64,000 nt of DNA from Datnioides undecimradiatus (GCA_008933995.1 WARS01000032.1:3117001-3181000), one strand, 5' to 3'; counted from the stretch's first letter, positions 36,101 through 42,789 are shown. The notes: generated by a model not told the origin, from the sequence alone. Program-made: numbers and translations.

Positions 36101-36279
36101 TTCTTAGACGTAGATGACGGTGGCGCCTGCGGTAGGATGGGAGCAGCATCCTTGCGCGGCCTGCCACGTGGTCGTTTGTCTGCGTGGGCAGGACTTCCTG
36201 TGGACGTGGCCCCTAAATTGCTGGAGGGCGGTGAGGGTCCCTGGTCAGAGGGTTCCACAGTCTTATCCTCTGATGACAT
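46..36279 (-). CDS. kmt2c: kmt2c (MLL3) histone-lysine N-methyltransferase, N-terminal part, 32 coding exons, runs off left edge
   Basis: Nuclear H3K4 mono-methyltransferase of the COMPASS-like enhancer complex; the catalytic SET domain lies beyond the window. Joined exons give about 1,671 codons without a stop. Layout by residue: AT-hook 35-43; extended PHD from C146 to the CPEH motif at 328-331; PHD fingers 342-519; tandem peptide repeat 532-597; Ser/Thr-rich exon 643-885 ending in a conserved KRKFSPGRPR motif; RG-rich segment 927-955; second PHD cluster about 1001-1186; basic KKRYRKKK stretch near 1390. KMT2C rather than KMT2D because motifs such as CAFCYCG, VCDMCDKGYHTFCLQP, KIGMGKPAITKRKFSPGRPR and ILSPELDKMVTDG match KMT2C as I remember it. 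Fish often keep two copies (kmt2ca, kmt2cb) and I cannot tell which this is. All splice phases agree, so the copy looks intact. Confidence 0.96.
281..430 (-). CDS. kmt2c: kmt2c coding exon 31
   Basis: Encodes LEGKDVEDLFTAVLSPSTSQ followed by a Pro-rich tract, matching human LGGKDVEDLFTAVLSPANTQ. Acceptor TTACAG, donor GTGTGT, 150 nt. The intron to the next exon is only 96 bp. Confidence 0.96.
794..826 (-). CDS. kmt2c: kmt2c coding exon 30 (33-nt microexon)
   Basis: A 33-nt microexon encoding ESILSKLYKIP, matching human GAILGKLYKIP. The acceptor is TTTCAG and the donor GTTTGT. Phase 1 on both sides joins VTDG to ELEGKD in the human order. An ORF finder would miss it. Confidence 0.92.
940..1080 (-). 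CDS. kmt2c: kmt2c coding exon 29
   Basis: Encodes GLDIGPLTDSSPVVPQSQAG and LDGILSPELDKMVTDG, matching human SDIGPVTDDPSSLPQPN and LDGILSPELDKMVTDG. Acceptor CCACAG, donor GTAAGT, 141 nt. Confidence 0.96.
1081..2036 (-). other. kmt2c intron 28
   Basis: Intron of 956 bp. Near its upstream-strand end (about 1081-1200) it has CA-rich and A-rich low-complexity sequence. No gene or mobile element recognised. Confidence 0.6.
2037..2084 (-). CDS. kmt2c: kmt2c coding exon 28 (48-nt, possibly cassette)
   Basis: A 48-nt open segment between TTGTAG and GTAAGG, encoding GLDFCPFQVDSSPPPFG across its junctions. Its length is a multiple of three and its phase (1 to 1) fits both neighbours, so it can be included or skipped without a frameshift. 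I do not remember a counterpart in human KMT2C. The peptide resembles the start of the next exon. Confidence 0.7.
2363..2455 (-). CDS. kmt2c: kmt2c coding exon 27
   Basis: Encodes EEPLVDLSDVLNTDADILGM, matching human DDPLADISEVLNTDDDILGI. Acceptor CCACAG, donor GTGCGT, 93 nt, phase 1 to phase 1. Confidence 0.95.
2456..4066 (-). other. kmt2c intron 26, nothing recognised
   Basis: An AT-rich 1.6-kb intron. I see no coding exon, RNA gene or clear repeat in it. Confidence 0.6.
4067..4256 (-). CDS. kmt2c: kmt2c coding exon 26
   Basis: Encodes EAFFGKDLLDKSKQSRQQGV at its start, matching human EAFFGKDLLDTSRQSK, and SFLDPSSDPLLSAST near its end, matching GFLDPSLDPLLSSSS. Acceptor TTCAG, donor GTACGT, 190 nt. 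Confidence 0.95.
4257..5403 (-). other. kmt2c intron 25 with AT-rich simple repeats
   Basis: The intron is 1.15 kb. Its proximal half is unremarkable. Between about 5115 and 5280 it is a cluster of simple repeats (TA, TG, AAT and ATTC units). Confidence 0.65.
5123..5275. repeat. Compound AT-rich microsatellite
   Basis: Contains TA/TG dinucleotides at about 5123-5148, an AAT run at 5191-5209, and ATTC units at about 5248-5275, all inside an intron of kmt2c. Confidence 0.9.
5404..5534 (-). CDS. kmt2c: kmt2c coding exon 25 (basic stretch)
   Basis: Encodes GWTEALPDTPVDETPPG, then EKIKKRYRKKKTKLEEAFPT and YLQ, matching human GWSEQLPDTLVDES and EKIKKRYRKRKNKLEETFPA. The KKRYRKKK run is a likely nuclear localisation signal. 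Acceptor TCATAG, donor GTCTGT, 131 nt. Confidence 0.96.
5622..5747 (-). CDS. kmt2c: kmt2c coding exon 24
   Basis: Encodes IGGFMVRQRNRPGQGPGKAK and SICRKDSSGSVSE, matching human IGGFMVRQRSRTGQGKTK and VIRKDSSGSISE. The acceptor chosen is TTAAG at 5748; a second AAG lies 14 nt upstream but would break the frame. Donor GTCTGT, 126 nt. Confidence 0.94.
6034..6153 (-). CDS. kmt2c: kmt2c coding exon 23
   Basis: Encodes ELLDCEAKSDSSLEREPAED and ends KKRKRKPYRPG, paralleling human ELMDCDGKSESSPEREAVDD and KKRKRKPYRPG. The basic end may serve as a nuclear localisation signal (inference). The exon is locally GC- and CpG-rich. Acceptor TTGCAG, donor GTAGGG, 120 nt. Confidence 0.95.
6989..7201 (-). CDS. 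kmt2c: kmt2c coding exon 22
   Basis: Encodes TYTQDGVCLTESGLCQLQSL, then KPKLKLKIINQNSVAVLQAP and SEHSRDEDMEDNR, a close match to human. It is a Lys-rich region after the second PHD cluster. Acceptor CTTTAG, donor GTACTC, 213 nt. Confidence 0.97.
7266..7790 (-). mobile_element. Decayed Tc1-like DNA transposon remnant
   Basis: Starts after a TA with CAGTGGATATAGAAAGCC and CACACACCC, the typical end of a widespread fish Tc1 family. On the minus strand, about 7449-7541, there is a remnant of the transposase N-terminal helix-turn-helix region (fragments such as GYKRIWKVIDVP and VKTIIKW) broken by an in-frame TAA. The flank 7670-7760 (GATGGCAGGTGTATGCC onwards) also matches that family from memory. 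Most of the roughly 1.6-kb element is deleted and I could not find the second terminal repeat, so the right boundary is approximate. It lies in intron 21 of kmt2c. Confidence 0.8.
7915..7986 (-). CDS. kmt2c: kmt2c coding exon 21
   Basis: A 72-nt exon encoding LTKARDANEPVVMTQIVTKA then KEM, matching the human VAQIVTKVKEL stretch. Acceptor CTGTAG, donor GTAAGT, phase 1 to phase 1. Confidence 0.9.
8129..8235 (-). CDS. kmt2c: kmt2c coding exon 20 (end of second PHD cluster)
   Basis: Encodes WFHASCQGLHSEEDVEKAAD then FDCTMC, matching human WMHAVCQNLNTEEEVENVAD and FDCSMC. It closes the last PHD finger of the cluster. Acceptor CCATAG, donor GTTTGA, 107 nt. Confidence 0.96.
8364..8528 (-). CDS. kmt2c: kmt2c coding exon 19 (PHD finger)
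   Basis: Encodes CGATTPGLRCEWQNNYTQCA, then CASLVTCPICLVDY and LQCRQCVR, matching human CGATSAGLRCEWQNNYTQCA and LQCRQCDR. Valine stands at residue 1150 where human has aspartate. Acceptor CTGCAG, donor GTGTGT, 165 nt, phase 2 to phase 2. Confidence 0.97.
9263..9444 (-). CDS. kmt2c: kmt2c coding exon 18 (PHD fingers)
   Basis: Encodes ITKVVLSKGWRCLECTVCEA, then LLLCDDCDISYHTYCLDPPL, nearly identical to human KMT2C. It finishes one PHD finger and holds most of the next. Acceptor TCACAG, donor GTGAGT, 182 nt. Confidence 0.98.
9525..9629 (-). CDS. kmt2c: kmt2c coding exon 17 (PHD finger)
   Basis: Encodes DMCVVCGSFGLGAEGRLLAC, then AQCGQCYHPFCVGIK, matching human DMCVVCGSFGQGAEGRLLAC. It opens the second PHD cluster. 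Acceptor TTTTAG, donor GTACAT, 105 nt, phase 0. Confidence 0.97.
9630..10571 (-). other. kmt2c intron 16, with a short hairpin
   Basis: Intron of 942 bp. It holds one conspicuous hairpin at 9843-9875. Nothing else recognised. Confidence 0.6.
9843..9875. repeat. Short inverted repeat (hairpin)
   Basis: TGATTGGATAG and CTATCCAATCA form a perfect 11-bp stem around a 5-nt loop (CGTCA). Flanking CATG bases extend the pairing with a 2-nt bulge. Each arm contains a CCAAT or ATTGG box. Confidence 0.8.
10572..10676 (-). CDS. kmt2c: kmt2c coding exon 16
   Basis: Encodes EEENAMHNTVVIFSSNDSFT, matching human DEENSMHNTVVLFSSSDKFT just before the second PHD cluster. Acceptor CTCCAG, donor GTGTCT, 105 nt, phase 0. 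Confidence 0.95.
11050..11166 (-). CDS. kmt2c: kmt2c coding exon 15 (RG-rich basic segment)
   Basis: Encodes GRGSGFPGRRRPRGAGLSGR and further RG repeats, matching human GRGSGFPGKRRPRGAGLSGR. It is a basic, probably nucleic-acid-contacting segment. Acceptor CCACAG, donor GTATGT, 117 nt, phase 0. Confidence 0.95.
11167..14011 (-). other. kmt2c introns 13 and 14, no elements recognised
   Basis: Two introns of about 1.3 and 1.4 kb flanking exon 14 (12477-12599). No coding exon, terminal inverted repeat or RNA gene recognised. The segment 11800-12100 is less AT-rich and could be a conserved non-coding element, but I cannot test that. Confidence 0.5.
12477..12599 (-). CDS. kmt2c: kmt2c coding exon 14
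   Basis: Encodes GAWSPHSSVSSPLSWSPDQP and ends SPGWSIRV, paralleling human GAWSTHNTVSPPSWSPD and GSAIWSIKV. Acceptor CCTTAG, donor GTAAAT, 123 nt, phase 0 at both ends. Confidence 0.93.
14012..14739 (-). CDS. kmt2c: kmt2c coding exon 13 (large Ser/Thr-rich exon)
   Basis: At 728 nt this is the largest exon in the window. Most of it encodes a Ser/Thr/Glu-rich linker with little visible conservation. It ends with KIGMGKPAITKRKFSPGRPR then VKQ, identical to human except the last few residues. That basic motif resembles an AT-hook. Acceptor CTACAG, donor GTAGGA. Confidence 0.95.
15029..15109 (-). CDS. kmt2c: kmt2c coding exon 12
   Basis: An 81-nt exon encoding EVSTGVDVVERQVNEPSVNK. Acceptor TTTTAG and donor GTTTGT; enters and leaves in phase 1, joining exons 11 and 13 without a stop. 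Similarity with human is weak here, so the call rests mainly on splice signals and phase. Confidence 0.78.
15459..15647. mobile_element. Short inverted-repeat (MITE-like) element
   Basis: The 25-bp ends TGTAAAAATGGTCTCAACGT plus GAAAA (15459-15483) and their reverse complement (15623-15647) differ at one base. The body is 189 bp with no coding potential. I could not identify a convincing target-site duplication, so the family is not assigned. Confidence 0.75.
18025..18812 (-). mobile_element. Kolobok-like non-autonomous DNA transposon with THAP remnant
   Basis: TTAA at 18025-18028 and TTAA at 18809-18812 flank ends that match as inverted repeats (AGGGGACAGATTATG against ATGGGACGTATTATG). The 780-bp body is GC-richer than its surroundings. 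On the minus strand, starting at an ATG at 18517, an open frame begins with NCSVVGCKNQHK, resembling the first cysteine pair of a THAP zinc finger, but the rest of the domain is lost. A 10-bp unit (GAGGGGTGCA) occurs three times at 18251-18280. TTAA duplications and THAP-containing transposases are known for the Kolobok superfamily; the family name is my inference. Confidence 0.65.
19434..19807 (-). CDS. kmt2c: kmt2c coding exon 11 (end of first PHD cluster, tandem peptide repeat)
   Basis: Starts WLHLECERQN and contains DYVCSNC, closing the PHD finger begun in exon 10. From residue 532 to 597 it carries about five imperfect 13-14 residue units with an HTD/HSD-x-E-P pattern, which I do not recognise from human KMT2C. 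Acceptor TTTCAG, donor GTTAGA, 374 nt, frame open throughout. Confidence 0.93.
20029..20204 (-). CDS. kmt2c: kmt2c coding exon 10 (PHD finger)
   Basis: Encodes NCRVCIQCGTRTSRQWHHTS, then CENCVQNQDPALCCPMCACI and DLLFCHTCKR, matching human CRICIECGTRSSSQWHHNC and MLHCNMCKR. Zinc-binding cysteines are kept, while the spacer around CCPMC differs from human. Acceptor CCCCAG, donor GTAAGG, 176 nt. Confidence 0.96.
20205..22394 (-). other. kmt2c intron 9, nothing recognised
   Basis: A 2.2-kb AT-rich intron with a T tract near 20282. I see no coding exon, RNA gene or paired terminal repeats. Confidence 0.55.
22395..22509 (-). CDS. kmt2c: kmt2c coding exon 9 (PHD finger)
   Basis: Encodes MLVCDMCDKGYHTFCLQP followed by LPTNGWRCK, matching human MLVCDTCDKGYHTFCLQP. 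The conserved Asp, Tyr-His and Trp of the finger are present. Acceptor TTCTAG, donor GTAGGA, 115 nt. Confidence 0.97.
22510..23832 (-). other. kmt2c intron 8, nothing recognised
   Basis: A 1.3-kb intron without any recognisable exon, repeat or RNA gene. Confidence 0.55.
23833..23998 (-). CDS. kmt2c: kmt2c coding exon 8 (PHD finger)
   Basis: Encodes NCALCDSPGDLLDQLFCTSC, then GQHYHGICLDMAVTPLRRAG and WQCPECKICQTCK, a near-identical match to the human PHD finger. Zinc ligands C4-H-C3 are intact. Acceptor TTGTAG, donor GTGAGT, 166 nt, phase 1 to phase 2. Confidence 0.97.
24169..24331 (-). CDS. kmt2c: kmt2c coding exon 7 (extended PHD core)
   Basis: Encodes HCAYCKRLGASIKCCAEGCA, then QLYHYPCAGAAGTFQD and LLCPEH, matching the human extended PHD core (CAFCKHLGATIKCCEEKC, MYHYPCAAGAGTFQD). 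All expected Cys and His zinc ligands are present. Acceptor CTGCAG, donor GTAAGT, 163 nt. Confidence 0.96.
24927..25036 (-). CDS. kmt2c: kmt2c coding exon 6 (pre-PHD zinc ligands)
   Basis: Encodes CWAHRSCALWSEGVCEGEGQ and then LLNVDRAIDSGSTK, matching human CWAHHRCVEWSLGVCQ and LLVNVDKAVVSGSTE. It supplies C and H ligands of the pre-PHD knuckle. Donor GTGAGT is strong. The acceptor (AATTTAAG) has an unusually purine-rich tract, but frame and similarity support it. 110 nt. Confidence 0.93.
25204..25313 (-). CDS. kmt2c: kmt2c coding exon 5
   Basis: Encodes FWDELSHVGLPQDLNVQSLF, matching human LWDELSLVGLPDAIDIQALF. This is the spacer inside the extended PHD module. Acceptor TTTCAG, donor GTAAGA, 110 nt. 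Confidence 0.94.
25314..26743 (-). other. kmt2c intron 4 with GGA-rich tract
   Basis: A 1.4-kb intron. It contains a T tract at about 25358-25377 and a GGA-rich tract at 25548-25583. No coding exon recognised. Confidence 0.6.
26744..26950 (-). CDS. kmt2c: kmt2c coding exon 4 (start of extended PHD finger)
   Basis: Encodes SERLCAFCYCGGRSLLGQGD, almost the same as human QLCAFCYCGEKSSLGQGD. These cysteines start the pre-PHD zinc knuckle of the first extended PHD domain. The rest is a Ser/Gly-rich linker that looks shorter than the human one. Acceptor TTTCAG, donor GTAAGT, 207 nt, phase 2 to phase 2. Confidence 0.94.
27865..28012 (-). CDS. kmt2c: kmt2c coding exon 3 (acidic, Pro-rich linker)
   Basis: Encodes an acidic and proline-rich linker beginning ETPIQPVETVEVVTTEVPEE, corresponding to the weakly conserved stretch before the first extended PHD finger. 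Acceptor CTCAG, donor GTTAGA, 148 nt. Phases fit both neighbours. Sequence identity with human is low, so the call rests on phase, splice sites and position. Confidence 0.85.
28114..28701. mobile_element. Long-terminal-inverted-repeat element with TAA duplications
   Basis: Both ends read CACTGGGGAACA inwards. The similarity of the arms continues for roughly 130 bp (for example TTGAGTTAG, then CACGTCAAGTTTTT on each arm) with small indels. TAA stands immediately outside each end (28111-28113 and 28702-28704), as in PIF/Harbinger elements. The 588-bp body has no transposase and includes a TAG microsatellite at 28281-28303. It sits in intron 2 of kmt2c. Confidence 0.8.
28281..28303. repeat. TAG trinucleotide microsatellite
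   Basis: Seven to eight GTA/TAG units inside the long-inverted-repeat element. Confidence 0.9.
28705..30421 (-). other. Rest of kmt2c intron 2
   Basis: AT-rich intron sequence without a recognised exon; a run of ten or more G residues lies near 30157-30168. Confidence 0.55.
30422..30510 (-). CDS. kmt2c: kmt2c coding exon 2
   Basis: Encodes GRTRGRVVVDEEDSMDG, matching human RSRGKTAVEDEDSMDG. The acceptor is CTCTAG and the donor GTGAGA. It enters in phase 2 and leaves in phase 1. The exon is 89 nt. Confidence 0.92.
32390..32422. repeat. CA dinucleotide microsatellite
   Basis: About 16 CA units with one interruption, in intron 1 of kmt2c. Confidence 0.95.
33370..33561 (-). pseudogene. hAT-type (ZBED-like) transposase fragment
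   Basis: A 64-residue open stretch includes TLEETLKRREKF, SDQAKTITERLIE and ALDDQLIAVVEITGF. This resembles the segment of hAT-family and ZBED-like transposases that reads roughly KRREK, then AKAIT, then LDDQPFSVVE-GF. Similarity stops after GF, and neither the BED finger nor the catalytic or dimerisation regions are visible, so it is a relic inside intron 1 of kmt2c rather than a gene. Confidence 0.7.
36092..36279 (-). CDS. kmt2c: kmt2c coding exon 1 (start codon, AT-hook)
   Basis: Starts MSSEDKTVEP, like human MSSEEDKSVE, which fixes the start codon at 36279. Residues 35-43 (KRPRGRPRK) are the conserved AT-hook for AT-rich minor-groove DNA. The exon ends KNRKK in phase 2 before GTGGGT. A pyrimidine tract and CAG stop one base before the ATG, so the genomic exon probably begins at 36280 and is spliced to an upstream non-coding exon. 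Confidence 0.93.
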
Positions 36280-36280
36280 T

Positions 36281-39200
36281 CTGGGAAAAAAAGGTAAGAA
36301 AGATGAGATACAAGGTTGTTGTGGTGGTTGTTACATTGTAGGGTTGAAAACGAGCGCTGATATTGACTTCTATTGTTTTCAAATTGTTTATAGGCCTTCA
36401 AAGAGTGGTAAGGAAAAGAGGACTGCGTCATGGGAAAATTCAAACTCTGGTTGAAGAGAATGGCCTACATCTTAGTTGGCAGAACATCATCGTTTTAAAG
36501 CATTTTTGATTTAGCTTTTTCTGGTATCTAGACAATTTTTTTTAGTTTTTCTTGACCATGCCTCACTAAACTTAAACCCTGTCGCTAGTAAAAAACACCT
36601 ATTTCTGATGATATTCAACAGATCTGACGTGTCTTAGATAACGTTTGCAGGCCCACCAAGCATTGCTTTTTATCCCACTCAAATTCATACATTTGCAAAC
36701 ACATCCTCTGCACCAAAAATTGAAAACTGCCGAACTGAGCATAAAAATATTCATCAACGCTGCCAAACGTGAGCCGAGTGGATCGGAAGCAATTTCCATG
36801 TCTTACTCACAGCATTCTGTAACAACTCCATATTCAGCCACTCCAGGTTTTCCATTTGCTGCAACCCACCCACTGAAAGAAAACCACTACAAACCGCTCA
36901 ATGGTAAATATGGTGAATGCTGCCCTTTAGTTGCATTTAACAATGTGGAGAGAAATGAGGTGGCATGAGTGCACTGGAGAAACAAAGGCCAACTGCAAAG
37001 ATTCGTTTCAGGTTGCACAAACCAAGGTTGGGTGAAATGACAAACTGCCAACAATTGTTGTAAACTATTTTTACCATCTATGCCTTTAAGATCTCTGGGT
37101 GAATGCGCACATTGTTAGAAATGTTGCAAAATCAGCGAACAGAACAATTTGGCAATACTGGATTTTCAAGATTTTGCATCAGTGTGATGAAACACCGACT
37201 TTTTAAACAATTTGATTCTCTGAATGAGTCAAAAATTGGACCTTCTCATCTGCTTATTTTATCTAGAAAGTTTATCTGAAAGTTTTCCAATGCAATTCCC
37301 AAACAATTTACTATATAGCATTGTATACAGATATTGAGCTATACAAAAGTGTAATATACTGTGATAAATTATCACTTTGCCAACCACTGGCATGATCTGA
37401 GGCAAAAACACAAACCCATTTGTGTCAAAACATGTATGCTTCAGTGAAAACTTCTTAGTTATCTTGTACTGGATTACTACTCTTCATGTATGTAGAAGGC
37501 CCAGAGGAAATTAGAAGTAACTTCTCGAGATCCCAATATGCTTTAAATCAAGCGCGACTCCTGTATAGTCTGGGTGAAAATATCCATTGGCTGTTTACAT
37601 CCAGTGGATGCAAAAAAAACAAATACAGCTAGACAAAACATTTGTTTATAATGTATAGGAAAGCAGTTTGTTCATGATATGTACTGGTACCCTGGGGTGA
37701 GGAAAAAAAACCCAAAACACTAGCTGTCAAGAATGTCACTTTACATTCTGCATCTTTTATAGACCCTGGCCAATTAGATCCTTTCTTTCATTAGGTTTTC
37801 GGGGGAATAGAAAAACTGAGGAAAGCATTTTTTCTGTCCAGTGACTGACTACTGTACACTGTAATCTCACACGTGTAATTCTGTTATGGGTTGTGAAATA
37901 AGTATGTTTTGTGGTTAAAAGAACCAACAAAATCCCACTCACTACAAAAAAATCTTGCGAATGGTTTGTATTTTTTGCCACTGATTCAGTTGTTGGTGGG
38001 AAATCACATCACTTTCTTTTTCACAATAGAATATATTCTTTTAACTTTAGAAATTCCCAATGTATCCAACTAAGAATCACAAGTTGGAGGGCAATGAACA
38101 ATCTTCCCTAGAAATAAAATTCAGACTATATAATGTGCATGTTACATGACACAAGAACAAGCCACAAACTTCACTAGCCTGACACCATTCTTACAAAACA
38201 CATTTGATAATTTGATGACGATGTTCAACTGGGTTATGAAGTGGTAACTGCAAAGATCACTGAGTGTGTTTCATTTAATTTTCATGCTCTAACCATCAAG
38301 TGACCACTCGTGCTCTGTAGAAAAGCATCTGCATTTGTTAGGTTTCTCCATTCATTTGTTCAGGTTTTTCTTTTAAGTTGTGCTTTAATGTCCAAGCAGA
38401 TTTTAAAAGTCTTTCTGCCTGTATGTGTTGAACTTCATTCCTCTCAACCAGCTAGTGCATCCTTTCACTGTGCTGCAGGTAGGTAAGTGATGCAGCACAA
38501 TAGGTATTTAGCTTGTTGCTGTATATCATACAATTTTTTGTGTTGAGTTTGAGTATTTGAGCATCTAGCAAACTAATTACTAAATATTTTTCATAGCATT
38601 TGGTTGGAAAAGAAGCTAAAAGGAGCAAGATGATACAATACATATGAATTTACACTCAGCAATGTCCAGTGGGATGCTGTTTTTGTTTCATTTGAACATA
38701 TAAGCAGGTAGCTATTTTGTAACATGATAAAATAATATAAAAAAGTACTAAAGGAAAAGTTGATAAGCCAGCGTACAGTGCTTTTTATCATTGCCGTGTT
38801 TCAGTGAGTTCATTTTTCCCCTTGAACCTTGGTAAATGTGTTTTTAAAATTAAAATAAGTGATCACAACCATAAAGCAAAACATACAAAGCAAAACATCT
38901 TAGTAGTGAAAAATTAAGCTGTTTGTCCCTAAGATCAAACGCACTACTGTACAATGGCTGTACAAGATTTTATGGGTAATTTTGTCATGTGACAAGGAAT
39001 GTTGATTTTGATTAATGAGCAAATATTATTTAACACTATGAGACCTTAGTTAAGTTGCTACACAGGTTCCAATTAATATTGAATAAAGAACAGTTGAATA
39101 AGATCAAACATTTATTTTCACATATTTACATCCCATCAAAGTTCTGATGATCGAGTGCCAACTTACAATGCTTTAGGAGCACAGGAAAACAAATGCACTT

Positions 39201-41124
39201 TTCACTGGATCTGAAATTTAACGTCAAGTTTCTTGCGCATTGAATTCACCTGTCTGCAGGTAAGGCAGATCAGTTTCTGTTTACCAATGTGGTCCAACAC
39301 ACAAATAATTGATGCATTTTCTGTGAAATCTCCTTTTCTCCTCAACATTTAAACATTTTCCATGGTGCGTACAACATCTCCTCTCCACACTGAAATGCCC
39401 ACTGAAATACAGCACTCGCAAAGACAACAGTGCAATTCCTCTGACACTTGCAAGGTGCCACTAGTTACCTTATTAGCAACAGCTTTCTACAAGTTGTCAT
39501 TCCTAACCTGCAGGCTTGTTAACAGGGTGTAGTTTGACCCAGTAGCCAGGTGGGATATTATATGTAGGCTACTGAAAGTAAAAATGAAATAAACTACAAT
39601 GTATGCATTTCAGGCATTTCATGTATTCATTTCAGGGGCCACATAAAAGGTTTTTGCGGGCCCCTGTTGGCCAGACAAATGCACTCTGAGAACTACTGGC
39701 CTTAAGTAATCCTAATGCGATCACCCTCATATCGTATTCTTTTACTATACTAACAATCGCCCGTTGACAAGGAATGAAATGAATGAAAAATAGAGTTCTG
39801 TTTTTTATCCACATCATCCATTCAAAAAGCAAACTAGCTCCAAACAGCAAATAAACAGTACCATGTTTTACCAAACAGTAATAATTTGATGGTTCCTCTT
39901 CAGAGGGATACGACTCAAAATCTGCATACGTCTCTTCCTAGCTTGTTTTTGTGTGCCACAATGCAATTACATCAGACTTCATTATGACTAATCTTTAGGA
40001 TGAGTCATGAGAAAGTCAACTTTGTTTTCATTTTCAATAAAGCAGTTTATAGACCTACGCAGGCCCGATTTTCACCATAACTTTAGATTTGTCTACATGC
40101 ACATCTATAGAGGGTAATGTCAGTGTAGAGATGATGTGTCTTTTGGCCCAACACTGCATTCATTTTGTCTTAGAACATGTAGTTGTAGTTCACAGTGCAG
40201 TGTGGCTTGTATTTATGTTGTACAGCTTGAAAATACTTGAAATATTGAGTCATTTTTAATCAAGAAACAAAAATGTCTCTTTACGGTGATCGTTACTGTG
40301 GAACTCACACCATCTTTCCTTGTTGATCTGTGTTAATTCTCTTCTTATGCCTATACTGCCTATGCTGGCCTCCACCAGCCTCCAGGCTCTGAGGACAGAT
40401 GGTGGTTCATAACACCAAACTCCACAAAAAACCAAGTCACTACAATGAGTAGACTGTAAGCACAATTAACCTGACATTATAAATGTGATCCTAAATCCTT
40501 GGTTAAATAAAGGGGTAAGGGTGTTACACTAGTCTCCAAAACACTGTTAGTGCTGATGTAACAAAAATAAGACGGATATGAACCATGTTATAACCTGGTA
40601 AGCCTCGATGGAAAGTGGTGAAAATAAGTTTGATTGTCGGGGCATCTGAGGTTAGGATCTGGTGATTGCTAGGCTAGGCAGTCACGACCACCACAGGCAC
40701 AACTGGAGACATGCTAACATTAGCTTTTGTTAACTCAAGCTTGGGCACAAAGCAGTTGCACACAGCTAACGATAGCTAGCCTGTTGTGTTGAACTCTTGT
40801 CGCCTTTCCTTTGGCGACCACAGACAAAAGTAATAATGTCAGCACATTATGAGACAAAAAACGCAGAAAAAAATAAATCCACATTTCATAATTAACTGAT
40901 AATTCAGCTTTGAGAGAGATCAAGCAGTAGGATAACTTTAAAGGAGGATCACATAGCAAACAGGTTACCTATGGTTGCAGTTAGTTGGCCAACTCATCGT
41001 ACTAGCTTGTAACTGACGCCTACGCCAAAACACCGTACATTAATGCTTCAACCTTTTGTTGTTCCATAAGTCATATTAGATATAATAGTCTGGGGATGAT
41101 GGCAAACTTAACGGGAAACCTTAC
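36281..41124 (-). other. Presumed 5' intron of kmt2c, no coding exon seen
   Basis: AT-rich sequence upstream of the ATG exon, which begins at a good splice acceptor (CCTTTTTTTCCCAG). If the gene has a non-coding first exon, this is its intron. A possible old interspersed repeat lies near 39630-39700. No gene recognised. Confidence 0.5.
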
Positions 41125-42620
41125 CTACGCTATCCGTATGACAACTTACATCGGGGTACAAGGCAGCGGTGAGCATTTGAGCCCAACACACACAAAGACT
41201 CGGTCTATTCAATGAAACGGAACTGTTCTAGGGAACTACAACGCTACACAAAAGTGAAAATGAGACGTTATACAATGACGTAAGCTTCCATTTCTGCTTT
41301 TGATTACACACCAACATTAGCAATATGAAGATAATATTCACTTATATTGGGTTATCCGTGAAAACGCATCGTCCCCCATGTATTTCTGGTTATATAGCAC
41401 CCACGAGCAGTTCAATTCAATGTTCCGTTCCGTTGAATAGTCTGAGTCATGAAAGCCAAGGCGGCGACAAACCCCCAACATCAGACTGGAGGTGGATAAT
41501 GTTGGCTCAGCTTTACTTCACAAGGTGCACGCCAAGCAATTCTAGCTTGCAAGAAAAAAAACAACTAAACATCTCACTGTGGCTTACCTTCCAGCCCTAT
41601 GAATAGCGAATTATCCTCTTCATGTCCAAAATACTGGGGGATGAAACGTCGCACTTTTATCACCCAGCTAGCTAGCAAGCTAATTCAGCTAGCTAGCCTC
41701 TCTCCAATGAAGCAACACCGCAATTCTCAAAAATGCATTACGCATATCATTATATTCCAACGTTGCAATGTTATTCCCAACTTTGCCCATTTGATGGAAA
41801 GGCAGACGATGTAAATCCAACAGAAAACCGCTTCACTGGCTCACGCATTTGAGGGGGGGATCACTTTCCTTTCTCCAATGACAGCTGTCGTCGCACGAGT
41901 TCGGCTTATATAGCTAGTTGCTGTTAGCCACCCAAGTCAACGGCCAACAATTCTACCATAAACGTACAAGCAAATCAAAGCCAAAGTCCAAGAGGCTGCA
42001 AAAACAAACACTCCGTAAACAAAACTTTAAATGTGGATCCTCGGCAAATGTCGAGCGACGCGCAAAAGCAAATGTTAGGTGCCGACCGCTTGGTTGGCAA
42101 CTGGTTCTATTTTCTTCAGCATCGACAAGCTGCGGGACCAAACGGCCAGTTAGGAGACTCTCGCAGCCAGCCTGCCACGCAGTAACAACCGCCTCCCAAG
42201 ACGAGTAAAAACAAACATTAGCTTGTCTAAATTTACATTCCGCTTGCCGCAGTGACCGAACTGCGAAATTGCTATGAAATATCACCAAATTAAGTTGAAG
42301 ATGACGCTTCGGTGTACTCTATAACGGTGGCCATATCTAATGATAAGTGGCACCGAAGCACAGCCCCTCTAGGCTCCTCAAAAAGTAGATCCACCTCCCC
42401 CCCACCACAACTACGGTGCACAAATCTTTCCAAATCAGTGTGGCCCGTCGAAAAAAGGACGTTTCGCGAATGTGGGAAATGCCTCCTAACATCGATAAGA
42501 AGACATGATAAAAAAATAGCCGACCAATCATTTGACAATTTCTTCAAAATACTCTCTGACCCTGCGGAGTGATATGGGCATTTGGTAAATAAAATAATGG
42601 CTAGGGAGGGCTTCAAAAGA
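41125..42620 (-). promoter_or_regulatory. Candidate kmt2c promoter and 5' untranslated exon region
   Basis: This stretch has more CpG dinucleotides than its surroundings. On the minus strand it carries consensus donor sites at 41588/41587 (GGAAG then GTAAGC) and 41125/41124 (CGTAG then GTAAGG), suitable for a non-coding first exon spliced to the acceptor at 36280. No TATA box was noted. The location is an inference from splice signals and composition only. Confidence 0.45.
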
Positions 42621-42789
42621 TGGAGAACTGGATTCGAGCCGGTTGGAGGGGGATTGTAAACGGTTGGTGCTCCAGCTCATGCAAATCTTCGTCAGCAGCA
42701 GGAGCAGCAGCAGCTGTAGTGACTCCAACAGTCATCAGCCTTCTCCAGAGCAGGGGGAGAAGATGGATTAACTTTAATACGTGAGTGTG

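Noticed and set aside
46..36279. Assignment to KMT2D or KMT2A instead of KMT2C
   Set aside because: The AT-hook start, exon 13 motif and the two PHD clusters match KMT2C far better than remembered KMT2D, and KMT2A has a different N-terminus with a CXXC domain, absent here.
39630..39700. Possible interspersed repeat with CAGGGGCCACATAAAAGG
   Set aside because: It resembles phrases of vertebrate repeats but is too short and diverged to bound or name.
41661..41700. Repeated GCTAGC palindromes
   Set aside because: Short self-complementary hexamers in AT-rich sequence; no longer structure found.
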